A stretch of DNA of 64,000 bases from Amaurobius ferox (GCA_951213105.1 OX578152.1:70484680-70548679); one strand, 5' to 3'. Positions 20,816-33,564 are shown, counted from the first letter of the stretch. Notes: a model not told the origin generated them from the sequence alone. Program-made: numbers and translations.

Positions 20816-21622
20816 TTTTTACTTTCCCTGCAATGCATTGAAATGTATAGTGAAAGTATTGAAATCGTGCGAAAATCGCAACTCTAGTTTTCGACGGATC
20901 AACACGTTTTGGGACCTCTAGAGCACCGAAAAACTATATTTAGTGTGACGTATGTGTGCGTGTGTGTGTATGTGTGTGTGTATGTGTGTGTGTGTTATGT
21001 GTGCAATGTATGTATCCACTCTAACTGAAAAACTAATTAACCGAATTTCATAAATTTGGTAAGGAAGTCTGTTGTGGGTGCCCCTGGTGCTGATAAGATT
21101 TTGATACGATTAGGTATAAAAGAACCTGCCGTTTTTGCCAAATTGCCTATATCTACTCTAGCTGAAAGGCTAATAGACCATATTTCACAAAATTTGGTAC
21201 ATAAGTTACTTGTGGGTTACCGTGGTGCTGATTGGGTTTTGGTACGTTTCGAAAAACAGTAGCCTGGCTTTTTTTTTTTAAGAAATGACCCAAAAAATCG
21301 TCAAAATCTAAAATAAAAGACTGCGTATGCTCAAATATATCAATTAAATGCTTTTGTTATATGTAATTTTTGACGATGAAAAGAATATGACCAACCCCAT
21401 TACTCTAAGACTAGCCTAGCCGTTCTCGAGATATTTTATGCATTTCCGCTACGCCACCTTTGAAAATAAGTCGTTACCAAATGAAAACGAAATTGAATTA
21501 AAAGTGCAATTTCTGAGTGATTTAAAACATTTATGAGTGTTATTTTGTGCAAATAAATGCAATTTAATAAAGAAATAATACGTGTCTGCAGGGAAAGTCA
21601 GATGCTGCCCACATCAGGATTT
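20816..21622 (-). mobile_element. Family II element
   Basis: Palindrome ACTTTCCCTGCAATGCATTG, GT microsatellite at 20950-20999, two GGTGCTGAT modules, end GTCTGCAGGGAAAGTC/AGATGCTGCCCACATCAG. The 68-aa frame at 21056-21262 lies wholly in the modules and is not a gene. An 80-bp flank at 20738-20815 recurs inverted at 43433-43510. Confidence 0.88.
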
Positions 21623-22076
21623 TGTATTTGAAAGCAACTTTGATTGACTAGTTTAAATATTCCAACCTTTATTTGAGTGAATCGACTGACACGTCTAGTG
21701 TTATTAGGGCTATTTATTAATTGTCTGACTACATGAATATGGTTGATTTCATAAAATCTTTTTAAACACAAATCTTTATAAATCTTTAAGAACAATTTAA
21801 TACAAAATTACGCACATAGTTACATTTATGTAGATAAAATTGAAATTATGTTAGTTTAGCTGTATGTTAGTTTGTTTGTTTTTCTATTCCGTTTACAAAT
21901 TCACAGTTTTGGTGAATATTTTTCACATTTTGTATGATAATTCTCATTATTTTCTGAATTCATTATTTTCTGAAAAATTATTTGAAGAAAATTACATCAG
22001 GTTGCTTAGAAATGGTATTAAAACAAATATGTTTACATTTCAGACAATTTATCATTTAATTCATCCGATTCAAATA

Positions 22077-23031
22077 AAAAAAAATCTGATGTGGGCAACA
22101 CATGACTTTCCTTATATAATGTAATGAATTTACTACTTTTACAGTAAAAAAAATAGGTTTTTCTTATAGTAGATACTAATATTCTTTCCAAGATATTGAA
22201 TTTTCGACAATTAGTCGTCATTTTCATTGATTTAGCGTCATTTTTATCCATTTGGCGAGATATTCTTTAATTTGGCAACATTTCAAAAAGTCGCCAAGTT
22301 GGCGACATTCCGCCAATTTCGTGGCCAAAATCTCGCCAAGCGTTATGCCCTAAGAAATAAGTTATTCTTACAACAGATAAATGACTATTGGCGTTCAAAT
22401 ACAAAAGTATTACTCAAAGTATCTTTTTTCATGAATGGAACGAGTTAGATTCACGAGAATGATGTCACTCAATTTATCGCATGGTATTACATATGAAAAG
22501 TGAACATGTTTCCCAATAAGAATTTTTTTTTTATTTTATATGACTTTTTGAAAATTTTTTTGAAAAATGTACAATATCTCGGGAACGGTTCATGTCAGCG
22601 TTCTGAAATTTATGTCAATCGTTTTCTAATGAAAAATTACATAAGAAATGCCTATTTGCGTAACTTTATTAGTGGTTTTGATTTTTTGACGATTTTTTCA
22701 AAATTTCATTCGAAAATTTAGGGGGGTTCTGAACATTTGATTGCGTATAAAAACAATAAACTTCCAGTGTTTACGGATTGTGATTTTTGTACCAAATTTG
22801 GTTCGAATCGGTCCATTCGTTCGTCAATTATCGTCTTCACAGGCTCACTGACACACACACACACACATACTTTCACACACACACACACACACAGACATCA
22901 CTTCAAAAATGTTTGATTCGTGATCAGGGATGCTTGAAACGTGCTCTTCCGTCGAAAACTCGAATTCGAATTTTCGACCCCGTCACAATACTTTCCTTAT
23001 ACATTATTTATATAAGGAAAGTAATAAATCG
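22077..23031 (+). mobile_element. Family I element, near full length
   Basis: It begins AAAAATCTGATGTGGGCAAC/ACATGACTTTCCTTATATAATG and has the GGCGA/TCGCC-rich block (22245-22335), then ACTATTGGCGTTCAAATAC, AATTTAGGGGGGTTCTGAAC and the CA microsatellite at 22852-22893. It ends in the ACTTTCCTTATACATTATTTATATAAGGAAAGTAA palindrome. It spans the junction between duplication units A and B. Confidence 0.9.
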
Positions 23032-23084
23032 ATAGAAAAATAAATTTTATACATCAATGGTCATGGAGGTAACTTAAGGAGTTT

Positions 23085-23641
23085 TTCGAGCCACAGTGCA
23101 CCATATCGAAAAAATAATGAAATTTCTAATAACTCGGAAACGACTTACAAAACGTCCTAACTAATATTTTCCATAAGTTTCGGAATAAATATATTGAAAG
23201 CATTTATTCAATTGATAATAGTGCGTATTTATATATATATTTTTTTATGAATTTTCCGATTATAAGAACCAATAATTTTTTAATAATTTAATTTTAAATA
23301 AAATAATTATACTGGATGACCCACACTTTGATGCCTTAGAAGTTAAACGTATTGTTAAATATGTTTACGGCGCTGATTTCAAAAATGGTATTAATTTTAA
23401 CATTCGGCCATAGTTTGTATTCTGATTCACCCTGTCAAAATTCGGGATCCTTAATAGTACAGAATACTATATTACTAGTTTGTGCTTAATAGCATTATTT
23501 GCTGTTTTAGATATAATTTTAAAAAGATTGATACTATTAATATTGCATACTATTAAAAGAATTACATATTATTAAATTAATTTATTTCAACTCAAGAGCA
23601 CATAAAATGAATAGTCATTGATCATACATACAAGAAGATTT
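23085..23641 (+). repeat. S-block, copy 2 (in unit B)
   Basis: Duplicate of 16081-16636 with almost no change. Confidence 0.85.
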
Positions 23642-24232
23642 TTACTATGTCATACGTAGAATTGAGAAAGAACTGTTTTCACGAAAATTTTCGATTTCGA
23701 GATTTTGATACTAATATATATTTTCAGATCTCCTGAACACGTTTTGAGTGTTTCGGAGTGATGCCCGTCTGCCGTCGATTTCTTGTGGCCACAACTATTC
23801 ATGGATTTTCATGAAACTTTATATTCAGCTTTGTTGTCAAAATATTTAAAACCTGATAGAATGATTGTTTTTAAACTCGAACAAAAACTTTGGTATTTAT
23901 TCTAAATTTTATATTATTTTAACATGGCAGCATAGGACAAAATTTTACATAATCATACATAAAAGGGTTTATTTATTGTTAGAAGATAATGAGAGTTTGT
24001 ATTTTTAATCAGGGTTTTGAAAAATAGCCGCGATACAATTTTTTTTTCATGGCGTCATTATTCCCCCTTGGGAGGCAAATTACCCGCACCCCGGGGACTA
24101 CATTGTCAAATATGGTATCAATCGAAATATTTTTTCAAACTCATTAAAGTGAAGGATAACACGCTATAATTGTAATAATTTCGACCCATAATACCGATTT
24201 TTCTAAATTTTTCTTGTGAAATTAGAAATAAA
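23641..24232 (-). mobile_element. Family III element (in unit B)
   Basis: Duplicate of 16637-17225. Confidence 0.75.
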
Positions 24233-24305
24233 ATGATTCTAAAAATGGATTCTTGTATCAGAAAATCGAGTTGAGCCAGACTTCAGTTAATTTTTATAGG
24301 ACTTT

Positions 24306-24597
24306 CTAGAGTAACATATTCCAGGACAGGTTCCAGCAGTAATTTGCTAACATGTGGGTATCCCACATTCCATGGCATTTCCGTTCCATAGTTTTTATGT
24401 TCTGGGTAAATATTGCTATATGCTCCTTGTTTAAATAACCAAGATTTTTCGAGAAGCGATCTAAGTTGCTGCATAGATAAAGGATTTTAATGCTCATATT
24501 TCAACCAAACATTAAAATTAGACAGCAAGTCCTCTATTAATTTAAAGTAGTCGTCTGCCTTAAATTTGCTATGGGAGTTTTTTATAACTAGAACAAA
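24306..24597 (-). pseudogene. Unit B copy of the frameshifted multicopy-family fragment
   Basis: Same two frames, frameshift and stops as 17302-17593, so the inactivation predates the 7-kb duplication. Confidence 0.6.
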
Positions 24598-24795
24598 TTA
24601 AAACCAATCAATCCGCCATAAGACTCAATCTTTTCGATTGAATCTATGAAATGTGAAATTTTTATTAGCTGCCATATCTGAAAAATATCGAACTTTCCCG
24701 TTTTGAACTTTTCCCTTCTCAATTCAAGGGATTAATTTTATAAGTGTCCGAAGCACGAGATTTCTTTGATCAAGGCCTTCACAACTTGCCTCGCC

Positions 24796-24840
24796 CCTTT
24801 CTGGTAGGTCGGATGGTCTGGGTCTCAACAACACCAACAA
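24796..24840 (+). mobile_element. 45-bp SINE tail insertion (unit B copy)
   Basis: Flanked by CAACTTGCCTCGCC (24782-24795) and CAACTTGCTTCGCC (24841-24854). The A-rich tail here has ACACCAACAA where unit A has ACAACAACAA. Confidence 0.85.
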
Positions 24841-25248
24841 CAACTTGCTTCGCCAGGCCAAACTTGATATGTAATGGTAGTAGGACAATTTAATCGGTAT
24901 CAACCAAATTCAATTACATTTTGTCCTACAATTACGACATCTTTCCCAAAGGCCACCCTTATCTTATCCAGTGGTCAAATATGGTTCTGCTTTAATGTTT
25001 TATTAAGCTGTATCTCTAAAACTATAGCTTATACCAAAGTAATTAGAATCATCGGCCCAAATAAACCCTAGAATAGGTCTAACTTCCAAGGCACTAGATT
25101 AAAAAAAGACATTTTTTTTGTTTGGTTGTGCTATCAGAATAAAAAGCAAAATATATCAAATTCAGATTTATTATCCTATATATTTATTAATTTTTTTTTG
25201 TAAAAATTCTTTAAATGCTTGCTTTTCAAGTTGACGATGCTTTAGTGT

Positions 25249-25310
25249 GAAAGCCCCAGGCCGTCCGACTCGTCCAGAGGACTTAGAGTAACTAATTGGA
25301 CGACCGGGTA
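25249..25310 (+). mobile_element. 62-bp mini-SINE (unit B copy)
   Basis: Same insertion and 15-bp TSD (25234-25248 and 25311-25325) as 18246-18307. Confidence 0.85.
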
Positions 25311-26027
25311 ACGATGCTTTAGTGTATGGATTTGATTCAAATTTGCTAATAGCAACTATTTTGCACCATTAAATTTTATCATTGTATGGAATTATCATTC
25401 TTTTCCAGAGGAAATGATGCTATGACAAACTTAAAATCCACATAATTCTAGTTCCAAGGATAACAATTACAAAAATTTATATTACATTTTAGCATAATAT
25501 ATCAACACATAAAACTGTATAGTGGTAGAAGTATTCGTTCGTAAGCTATTGTGTCTACACTGACAAACAAACTCACACACACACGCACGCACGGATAGTT
25601 TTTCAAATATATTCAAAATTGTGTTCAAAAAGTCTTAAAATCCTTATCAAATCACCTGCTTATACATCAAAATCTCGAGTTCGAAAATTTTTGGAAAACA
25701 ATACTTTTGATGTTAATAACATCTAGAGTATTCCTAGCTGAATTCAACACGCTAAGAAAAATGCAAATACTTTGGACGCATTATATTTCAAACATAACTG
25801 ATAAAAATTCAATTATATTTCAAACTTAACTGATAAAATTTCAAACTGAACTGATCAAACTTAACTGATAAACCATTTTTACCTGTTTCTTCGGATATAG
25901 GATTTAAGTTTTTGAGCAATCATCTTGCTAAGTTGAAGTAAATTGAAAATTTTCCATTTTTATAGTTTTAATGTTTCTACCCCAAAAAGTAAAATTGCTA
26001 GGTATAAACAATAAAAGAACCCGTAAT

Positions 26028-26108
26028 TCCAATGTGTCCAATTACATAACTTTGTATGAACTCGTAGCCCTTTAAAATTCATACAAAGTTATGTAATTGG
26101 ACATTGGA
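26028..26108. repeat. Inverted repeat (unit B copy)
   Basis: Duplicate of the 19025-19105 hairpin. Confidence 0.85.
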
Positions 26109-26534
26109 ACAATGTATTACTTTTTAAAATATAGGGGGTTATAATTTTAATATTTTAATATTGAGATTTCGTAAAGTTTTCCAATGGGGAGAAAAATTTG
26201 TAACATTAAAAATGTCTCGAGTGTTACAATCTAGTCTATTTCAGTGCTTTAAAATGCTTGTGCACAAGAACCAATATTTATTAATATTTTGAAATTTAAA
26301 TATTAATATTTTAAATGATATGTTAATATTTTGAACTATTTTTAAAATATCAAAACAGGACGAACTACGTACAAAAAAAAAATACACGTTATTCACGCAA
26401 GACCATTTTGAGCTCCATGGAGCCGCAGACGATTTGTTAAAACAATATATTTCTATACAATAGTTGAAAAAAGTAAATATATAACATTTTGGAGTATTTG
26501 GAATAGATCTGACTCATTTAGTGCCTCGGCTACC

Positions 26535-26750
26535 TCTAAAACTCATCACGAGGGCAATCCTGGGAATTCTTTCCGGAAAAAGTAATGGAAGCTTTTGAAA
26601 TGGGAGTGCAGGTACTTCTACTAACGATATAATGTCGATCAAACGACATTTCAAACGATATTAAAGTTCCGAAAACCTCTAGACGTAATTCAAAAGAAAA
26701 TAAATTCAGCAAATAGGCGTTTGAACTCTAGAGTGGCGAGGAAAGTGCTG
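26535..26750 (+). repeat. Family IV block (unit B copy)
   Basis: Duplicate of 19530-19745, one base shorter in the AAAAGAAAATAAATTC run. Confidence 0.75.
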
Positions 26751-26829
26751 TAGAAGAAAAATCGAAATTCTATAATATATGCCCTTTTGCGAGTAAATTC
26801 TAGAGGGCAAAAAGTATGTAAAATCAATT

Positions 26830-27567
26830 TTTACTTTCCCTGCAATACATGATAATGTATAGGGAAAGTATTGGAATCATGTCGAAAATCGCAACTAGAG
26901 TTTTTGACACGTTTCGAGATCTCTAGAATACGAAAAAACTATTTTTAGCGTGACGTCTGTGTGTGTGTGTCTGTTTGTCTGTCTGTCCGTCTGTCTGTGC
27001 AGATTTTGTATCCACTCTAACTAATAAATTAATGGACCGAATTTCATAAAATTTGGTAGGTAAGTCACTTATGAGCGAATCTGGTGCTGATTAGTTTTCC
27101 CGCCTTTTTTTTGCGAAATGGTCCGCAAAAGCTTTTATTCACTCTAGCTGAAAAACTAATGGAGCAAATTTCACAAAATTCGGTGGATAAGTCACTTGTG
27201 AGACACCCTGGTGCTGATTAGATTTTGGTACGATTCGAAAAAAATAACCTGCTTTTTTTGCAAAATGGCCCACAAAAATCGCCAAAATTTAAGATAAAAA
27301 ACTACGTATGCTCAAATATATCCATTAAATGTTTGTTCAATACGTAATTTTTAACAAAGAAATGAATAAAACCAACCCAATTACTCTAGGACTAGCTGTT
27401 CTCGAGGTATTTTAGTTTTTCGTATTTTCTCTACGCCATCTATGGAAATAAGTTCAGTTATCAAATGAGAACAAAAATTGAATTAAAAGTGAATTAAATA
27501 TAATTAAAATAAAGAAAACGTGAATATAAGTCTGCAGGGAAAGTCATGTGCTGCCCACATCAGATTT
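26830..27567 (-). mobile_element. Family II element (unit B)
   Basis: Duplicate of 19825-20561; it has GGTCCGCAAAAGC where unit A has GGTCGAAAGC. Confidence 0.9.
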
Positions 27568-27728
27568 TTACTTTCCCTGCAATACATGGTAATGTATAGA
27601 AAGAGTATCGGAATTATGACGAAAATAGTCAACATTGTTCTTTCCATTTTCTTGACTGTTATTAAACTATTTATAATGTATGCAACTTTTTGGAATTATT
27701 AACATTATTTCGTCGTGCAAGGAAAGGT
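27568..27728 (-). mobile_element. Family II terminal fragment (unit B)
   Basis: Duplicate of 20562-20722. Confidence 0.7.
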
Positions 27729-27821
27729 AAGACAATAAATATATTGTTTAAATTGGCTACAGTCTAAACATCAAGCTGGTCAATTAGTTAATGGCTGCTT
27801 GCACGTACTTTAAATGTTCGC

Positions 27822-28620
27822 TTTTTACTTTCCCTGCAATGCATTGAAATGTATAGTGAAAGTATTGAAATCGTGCGAAAATCGCAACTCTAGTTTTCGA
27901 CGGATCAACACGTTTTGGGACCTCTAGAGCACCGAAAAACTATATTTAGTGTGACGTATGTGTGCGTGTGTGTGTATGTGTGTGTGTATGTGTGTGTGTG
28001 TTATGTGTGCAATGTATGTATCCACTCTAACTGAAAAACTAATTAACCGAATTTCATAAATTTGGTAAGGAAGTCTGTTGTGGGTGCGGCTGGTGCTGAT
28101 AAGATTTTGATACGATTAGGTATAAAAGAACCTGCCGTTTTTGCCAAATTGCCTATATCTACTCTAGCTGAAAGGCTAATAGACCATATTTCACAAAATT
28201 TGGTACATAAGTTACTTGTGGGTTACCGTGGTGCTGATTGGGTTTTGGTACGTTTCGAAAAACAGTAGCCTGGCTTTTTTTTTTTAAGAAATGACCCAAA
28301 AAATCGTCAAAATCTAAAATAAAAGACTGCGTATGCTCAAATATATCAATTAAATGCTTTTGTTATATGTAATTTTTGACGATGAAAAGAATATGACCAA
28401 CCCCATTACTCTAAGACAAGCCGTTCTCGAGATATTTTATGCATTTCCGCTACGCCACCTTTGAAAATAAGTCGTTACCAAATGAAAACGGAATTGAATT
28501 AAAAGTGCAATTTCTGAGTGATTTAAAACATTTATGAGTGTTATTTTGTGCAATTAAATGCAATTTAATGAAGAAATAATACGTGTCTGAAGGGAAATTC
28601 AGATGCTGCCCACATCAGAA
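27822..28620 (-). mobile_element. Family II element (unit B)
   Basis: Counterpart of 20816-21622. Its cap-proximal end is more diverged (GTCTGAAGGGAAATTCAG), which is where unit A/B identity falls. Confidence 0.85.
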
Positions 28621-28804
28621 TTTTGTATTTTAAAGCAACTTTGATTGACTAGTTTAAATATTCCAACCTTTATTTGAGTTAATCGACTGACACATCTAGT
28701 GTTATTAGGGCAACTTATTTATTGTCAGACTACATAAATATGGTTGATTTCATAAAATCTTTTTAAACACAAACTTTATAAATCTTTAAGAACAATTTAC
28801 TACA

Positions 28805-29581
28805 AAAAAATCTGATGTGGACACCACATGACTTTCCTTATATAATGTAATGAATTTACTACTTTTACAGTAAAAAAAAATAGGTTTTTCTTACAGTCGA
28901 TACTAATATTTTTACCAAGATATTGAATTTTCGACAATGAGTCGTCATTTTTATTGATTTAGCGTCATTTTTATCCATTTGGCGAGATTTTCGTTAATTT
29001 GGCAACATTTCGAAAAGTCGCCAAGTTGGCGATATTCCGCCAAATTCGCGCCAAGCGTTATGGACAAAGAAAAAAGTTAGTCTTACAACAGATAAATGAC
29101 TATTGGCGTTCAAATACAAAAATATTACTCAAAGTATCTTTTTCATGAATGGAACGAGCTAGATCCACGAGAATGATGTCATCCAATTTATCGCATGGTA
29201 TTACATATGAAAAGTGAACATGTTTCTCAATAGGAAATATTTTTTTTTAACTTTATATGACTTTTGGATAATTTTTATGAAAAATGTGTAATATCTCAAG
29301 AACGGTTCATGTTAGCGTTCTAAAATTTACGTCAATCGTTTTCTAATGAAAAATGACATAAAAAATGTCTATTTGCGTAACTTTATTCGTGGTTTTGATT
29401 TTTTGACGATTTTTTCAAAATTTCATTCGAAAATTTAGGGGGGTTCCGAACATTCGATTTCGAATAAAAACAATAGGCTTCCAGTGTTTACGGATAGTGA
29501 TTTTTGTACCAAATTTGGTTCAAATCGGTCCATTCGTTCGTCAGTTATCGTCTCCACAGACTCACTGACACACACACATAA

Positions 29582-29639
<58 letters not shown>

Positions 29640-29780
29640 ACACACAGACATCACTTAAAAAATGTTTGATTCGTGTTCAGGGATGCTTGAAACGTGCTCT
29701 CCCGTCGAAAACTCGAATTCGAATTTTCGACCCCGTCACAATACTTTCCTTATACATTATGTATATAACGAAAGTAAAAA
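28805..29780 (+). mobile_element. Family I element with long CA microsatellite
   Basis: Starts AAATCTGATGTGGACACCAC and ends TTATACATTATGTATATAACGAAAGTAAAA. The CA tract at 29586-29646 is the longest in the window. Its 3' end directly abuts the 5' cap of the next copy (AAAGTAAAAATCTGATGTGG). Confidence 0.9.
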
Positions 29781-31477
29781 TCTGATGTGGGCAACACTTG
29801 ACTCTCCTTATATAATGTAAGGAATTTACTACTTTTACAGTAAAAAAAATAGGTTTTTCTTATGGTAGATACTAATATTCTTTCCAAGATATTGAATTTT
29901 CGACAATTAGTCGTCATTTTCATTGATTTAGCGTCATTTTTATCCATTTGGCGAGATATTCTTTAATTTGGCAACATTTCAAACAAGTCGCCAAGTTGGC
30001 GACATTCCACCAATTTTGTCGCCAAATCTCGCCAAGCGTTATGCACTAAGAAATAAGTTATTCTTACAACAGATAAATGACTATTGGCGTTCAAATACAA
30101 AAGTATTATTCAAAGTATCTTTTTTCATGAATGGAACGAGTTAGATCCACGAGAATGATGTCACTCAATTTATCGCATGGTATTACATATGAAAAGTGAA
30201 CATGTTTCCCAATAAGATTTTTTTTGTATTACTTTCCTTATATACATAATGTGGAAAGTATTGTGACGGGGTCGAAAATTCGAATTCGAGTTTTCGACGG
30301 GAGAGCACGTTTCAACCATCCCTGATCACGAATCAAACATTTTTGAAGTGATGTCTGTGTGTGTGTGTGTGTCAGTGAGTCTGTGGAGACGATAACTGAC
30401 GAACGAATGGACCGATTCGAACCAAATTTGGTACAAAAATCACAATCCGTAAACACTAGAAGCCTATTGTTTTTATATGTAATCGAATGTTCAGAACCCC
30501 CCTAAATTTTCGAATGAAATTTTGAAAAAATCGTCAAAAAATCAAAACCGCTAATAAAGTTACACAAATAGACATTTCTTATGTAATTTTTCATTAGAAA
30601 ACGATTGGCATAAATTTTAGAACGCTACCATGAACCATTCTCGAGATATTGTACATTTTTCAAAAAAATTATGAAAAAGTCACATAAAAAAAAATTCCTA
30701 TTGAGAAACATGTTCACTTTTCATATGTAATACCATGCGATAAATTGAGTGACATCATTCTCGTCGATCTTGCTCGTTCCATTCATGAAAAAATATACTT
30801 TGAATAATACTTTTGTATTTGAACGCCAATAGTCATTTATCTGCTGTAAGAATAACTTTTTTCTTAGTGCATAACGCTTGGCGAGATTTTGGCGAAGTAT
30901 TTGGCGAAATGTCGCCAACTTGGCGATTTTTTTGAAATGTTGCCAAATTAATGAAAATCTCGCCAAATGGATAAAAATGATGCTAAATCAATGAAAATGA
31001 CGACTAATTGTCGAAAATTCAATATCTTGGAAAGAATATTAGTATCTACTATAAGAAAAACCTATTTTTTTACTGTAAAAGTAGTAAATTCATTACATTA
31101 TATAAGGAAAGTCATGTGTTGGCCACATCAGATTTTTTTATATGACTTTTTGATAATTTTTTTTAAAAATGTACAATATCTCGAGAACGATTCACGTTAG
31201 CGTTCTAAAATTTATGTCAATCGTTTTCTAATGAAAAATTACATAAGAAATGTCTATTTGCGTAACTTTATTAGTGGTTTTAATTTTTTGACGATTTTTT
31301 CAAAATTTCATTCGAAAATTTAGGGGGGTTCTGAGCATTCGATTGCGTATGAAAACAATAGGCTTCCAGTGTTTACGGATTGTGATTTTTGTACCAAATT
31401 TGGTTCGAATCGGTCCATTCGTTCGTCAGTTATCGTCTCCACAGACTCACTGACACACACATACACATACACACATA

Positions 31478-31515
<38 letters not shown>

Positions 31516-31645
31516 TCACTTCAAAAATGTTTGATTCGTGATCAGGGATGCTTGAAACGTGCTCTCCCGTCGAAAACTCGAATTCGAATTTTCGACCCCG
31601 TCACAATACTTTCCTTATACATTATGTATATAAGGAAAGTAAAAA
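29777..31645 (+). mobile_element. Family I element split by a nested Family I insertion
   Basis: The left half is 29777-30227 and the right half 31138-31645. Joining them across the insert restores the usual order: CCCAATAAGA, a T run, then TATATGACTTTTTGATAA. The right half carries the CA tract (31450-31510) and ends ATAAGGAAAGTAAAAA. Confidence 0.88.
30228..31137 (-). mobile_element. Family I element, complete, nested in opposite orientation
   Basis: Because it interrupts another copy, its ends are defined. On the plus strand it runs from TATTACTTTCCTTATATACA (palindrome end) through GTGTGTGTGTGTGTCAGTGAG, the GGGGGGTTCTGAAC complement and the GGCGA block, to GGAAAGTCATGTGTTGGCCA/CATCAGATTTTTT. 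It is about 910 bp. No long TSD is visible; the flanks are T-rich. Fortuitous frames at 30238-30966 are not genes. Confidence 0.92.
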
Positions 31646-32353
31646 TGGTTTTTTTTATAGTAGATACTTATATTCTTTCCAAGATATTGAATTTTCGACA
31701 ATTAGTCGTCATTTTCATTGATTTAGCATCATTTTTATTTCATTCGGCGAGATTTTCGCTAATTTGGCAACATTTAAAAAGTCACCGAGTTGGCGATATC
31801 CCGTCAAATCCGTCGCCAAAATCTCGCCAAGCGTTATGGACGGAGAAATAAGTTATTCTTATAGCAGATAAATGACTATTGGCGTTCCAATAGAAAAGTA
31901 TTACTCAAAGTATCTTTTCTCATGAATGGAACGAGCTAGATCCACGAGAATGATGTCACCCAATTTATCGCATGATATTACATATGAATAGTGAACATGT
32001 TTCTCAACACTTAATATTTTTTTTTTAATTTATGGGATTTTTTGATAAATTTGTTTGAAAAATGTGCAATATCTCGAGAACGGTTCATGCTAGCGTTCTA
32101 AAGTTTATGTTAATCGTTTCCTAAGGAAAAATTACATAAAAAATATCTATTTGCGCAACTTTATTAAAGGTTTTGATTTTTTGATGATTTTTTACAAATT
32201 TCACTCAAAAATGTAGGCGGGTTCCGAACATTCGATTACGTTTAAAAATAATGGACTTCCAGTATTCACGGATTGTGATTTTTGTACCAAATTTCATTCG
32301 AATCGCTCTATTCCTTTGTGAGATATCGTCTCCAAAGACTCACTGACACACAT

Positions 32354-32396
<43 letters not shown>

Positions 32397-32525
32397 TCAC
32401 ATCAAAAATGTTCGATTGGTGATCAGGGATGCTTGAAATGTGCTCTCCCGTCGAAAACTCGAATTCGAATTTTCGACCCCGTCACAAATGCTTTCCTTAT
32501 ACATTATGTATATAAGGAAAGTAAT
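31646..32525 (+). mobile_element. Family I element lacking the 5' cap
   Basis: It begins with the internal block ATAGTAGATACTTATATTCT, right after the GGAAAGTAAAAA end of the preceding copy. CA tract at 32350-32392; it ends ACATTATGTATATAAGGAAAGTAA. The 160-aa frame at 31369-31851 crosses the junction of two elements and is not a gene. Confidence 0.85.
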
Positions 32526-32780
32526 AATCAAAAATATATATACTCAACATGTCTCTCAGATACAAAGGGTCAAACGGATACAAGGACCTTTTACTAACAC
32601 TAGCTGCCCTAAGCAATAATCAATTTGGCCTTCCCCTCAATTTCCAATCATTTTGCGATTAACATTTGCGAGCGGCATTGGAATAAAAAAACTGACTGAT
32701 AAATTGCCACTTTTTAGTGAATTTTGATCCAAATGCTTGTCAAGTGAATCAATCATTTTATGGGATCAAACTTCATTTCT
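32526..32780. other. Unique-looking spacer
   Basis: No feature recognised between Family I and Family II copies. Confidence 0.35.
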
Positions 32781-32782
32781 TA

Positions 32783-33558
32783 TTACTTTCCCTGTAATAA
32801 GAAACCCCTGTATGGTAATGTATAGGGAAAATATTGGAATCATGTCGAATATCGCAACTCGAGTTTTCGACGGATCTACACGTTTCAGGATCTCTAGAAC
32901 GCGAAAACACTATTGTATAATGTATTTATCCACTCTAACTCAAAAACTAATGGACCGAATATTATCAAATTTTTTAGGTAGGTCACTTGTGTGTGACCCT
33001 GGTCCTGATTAGTTTTCGGTACGATTCGGGAAGAAACAACCCGCCTTTTTTTGCGAAATGGCAAGCAAAAATTGCCTATATCCAATCTAGCTGAAAAACT
33101 AATAGATCAAATTTCACAAAATTTGGTAGATATATCACTTGTGGGTTACCCTGGTGCTGATTAAATTTTGATGCAATTCAGGAAAAAGTAATCTGCCTTT
33201 TTTTGCGAAATGACCCGCAATAATCGTCAAAATCTAAGATAAAAACTACGTTTGCTCAAATATATCAATTATGCTTGTTTTATACATAATTTTTAACAAT
33301 GATAAAAATATGACCAATCCCATTACACTAGGGACTAGCCGTTCTCGAGATATTTTAGCCTTTTCGCAGCGCCACCGTTGAAAAAAAGTCCAGTTACCAA
33401 CTGAGAACAAAAATTGAATTGAATGTGCCAATTCAGTGTCAATTTAAATAATTATGGGCGTTATTATGTGCTATTAAATTCAATATAATGAATTATTGAA
33501 AAAATAGAGAACGTGAATATGAGTCTGCAGGGAAAGTCATGTGCTGCCCACTTCAGAT
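32783..33558 (-). mobile_element. Family II element
   Basis: Its palindrome is interrupted by AATAAGAAACCCC. Two GGTGCTGATTA-type modules follow, and it ends GTCTGCAGGGAAAGTC/ATGTGCTGCCCACTTCAG. The GT microsatellite position is deleted. Confidence 0.85.
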
Positions 33559-33564
33559 TTTTTT

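Larger units (their letters stand above)
15373..22378. repeat. Tandem duplication unit A (~7 kb)
   Basis: It aligns collinearly with unit B (22379-29097), with an offset of 7004 at 15783 and 17279 and 7006 at 20514 and 21056. Identity is about 99% to roughly 21490. Small differences include GTTAGCATGTTAGCATTC against GTCAGCGTTC near 15590 and a 3-bp difference at about 20115. It contains a Family I element, an S-block, Family III, the pseudogene at 17302, two mini-SINE insertions, a hairpin, a Family IV block and Family II copies. Confidence 0.9.
22379..29097. repeat. Tandem duplication unit B
   Basis: Collinear with unit A. Identity is about 99% to roughly 28490, then falls to about 92% to the end. 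A stretch of about 270 bp present in A (21806-22075) is absent at 28800. The A right end (22077-22378) is closer to 29777-30070 than to its positional partner 28805-29095, as expected after unequal exchange. Confidence 0.85.

Noticed and set aside
21056..21262. 68-codon frame repeated identically at 28062
   Set aside because: It lies in the internal modules of Family II and is preserved only because of the recent 7-kb duplication.
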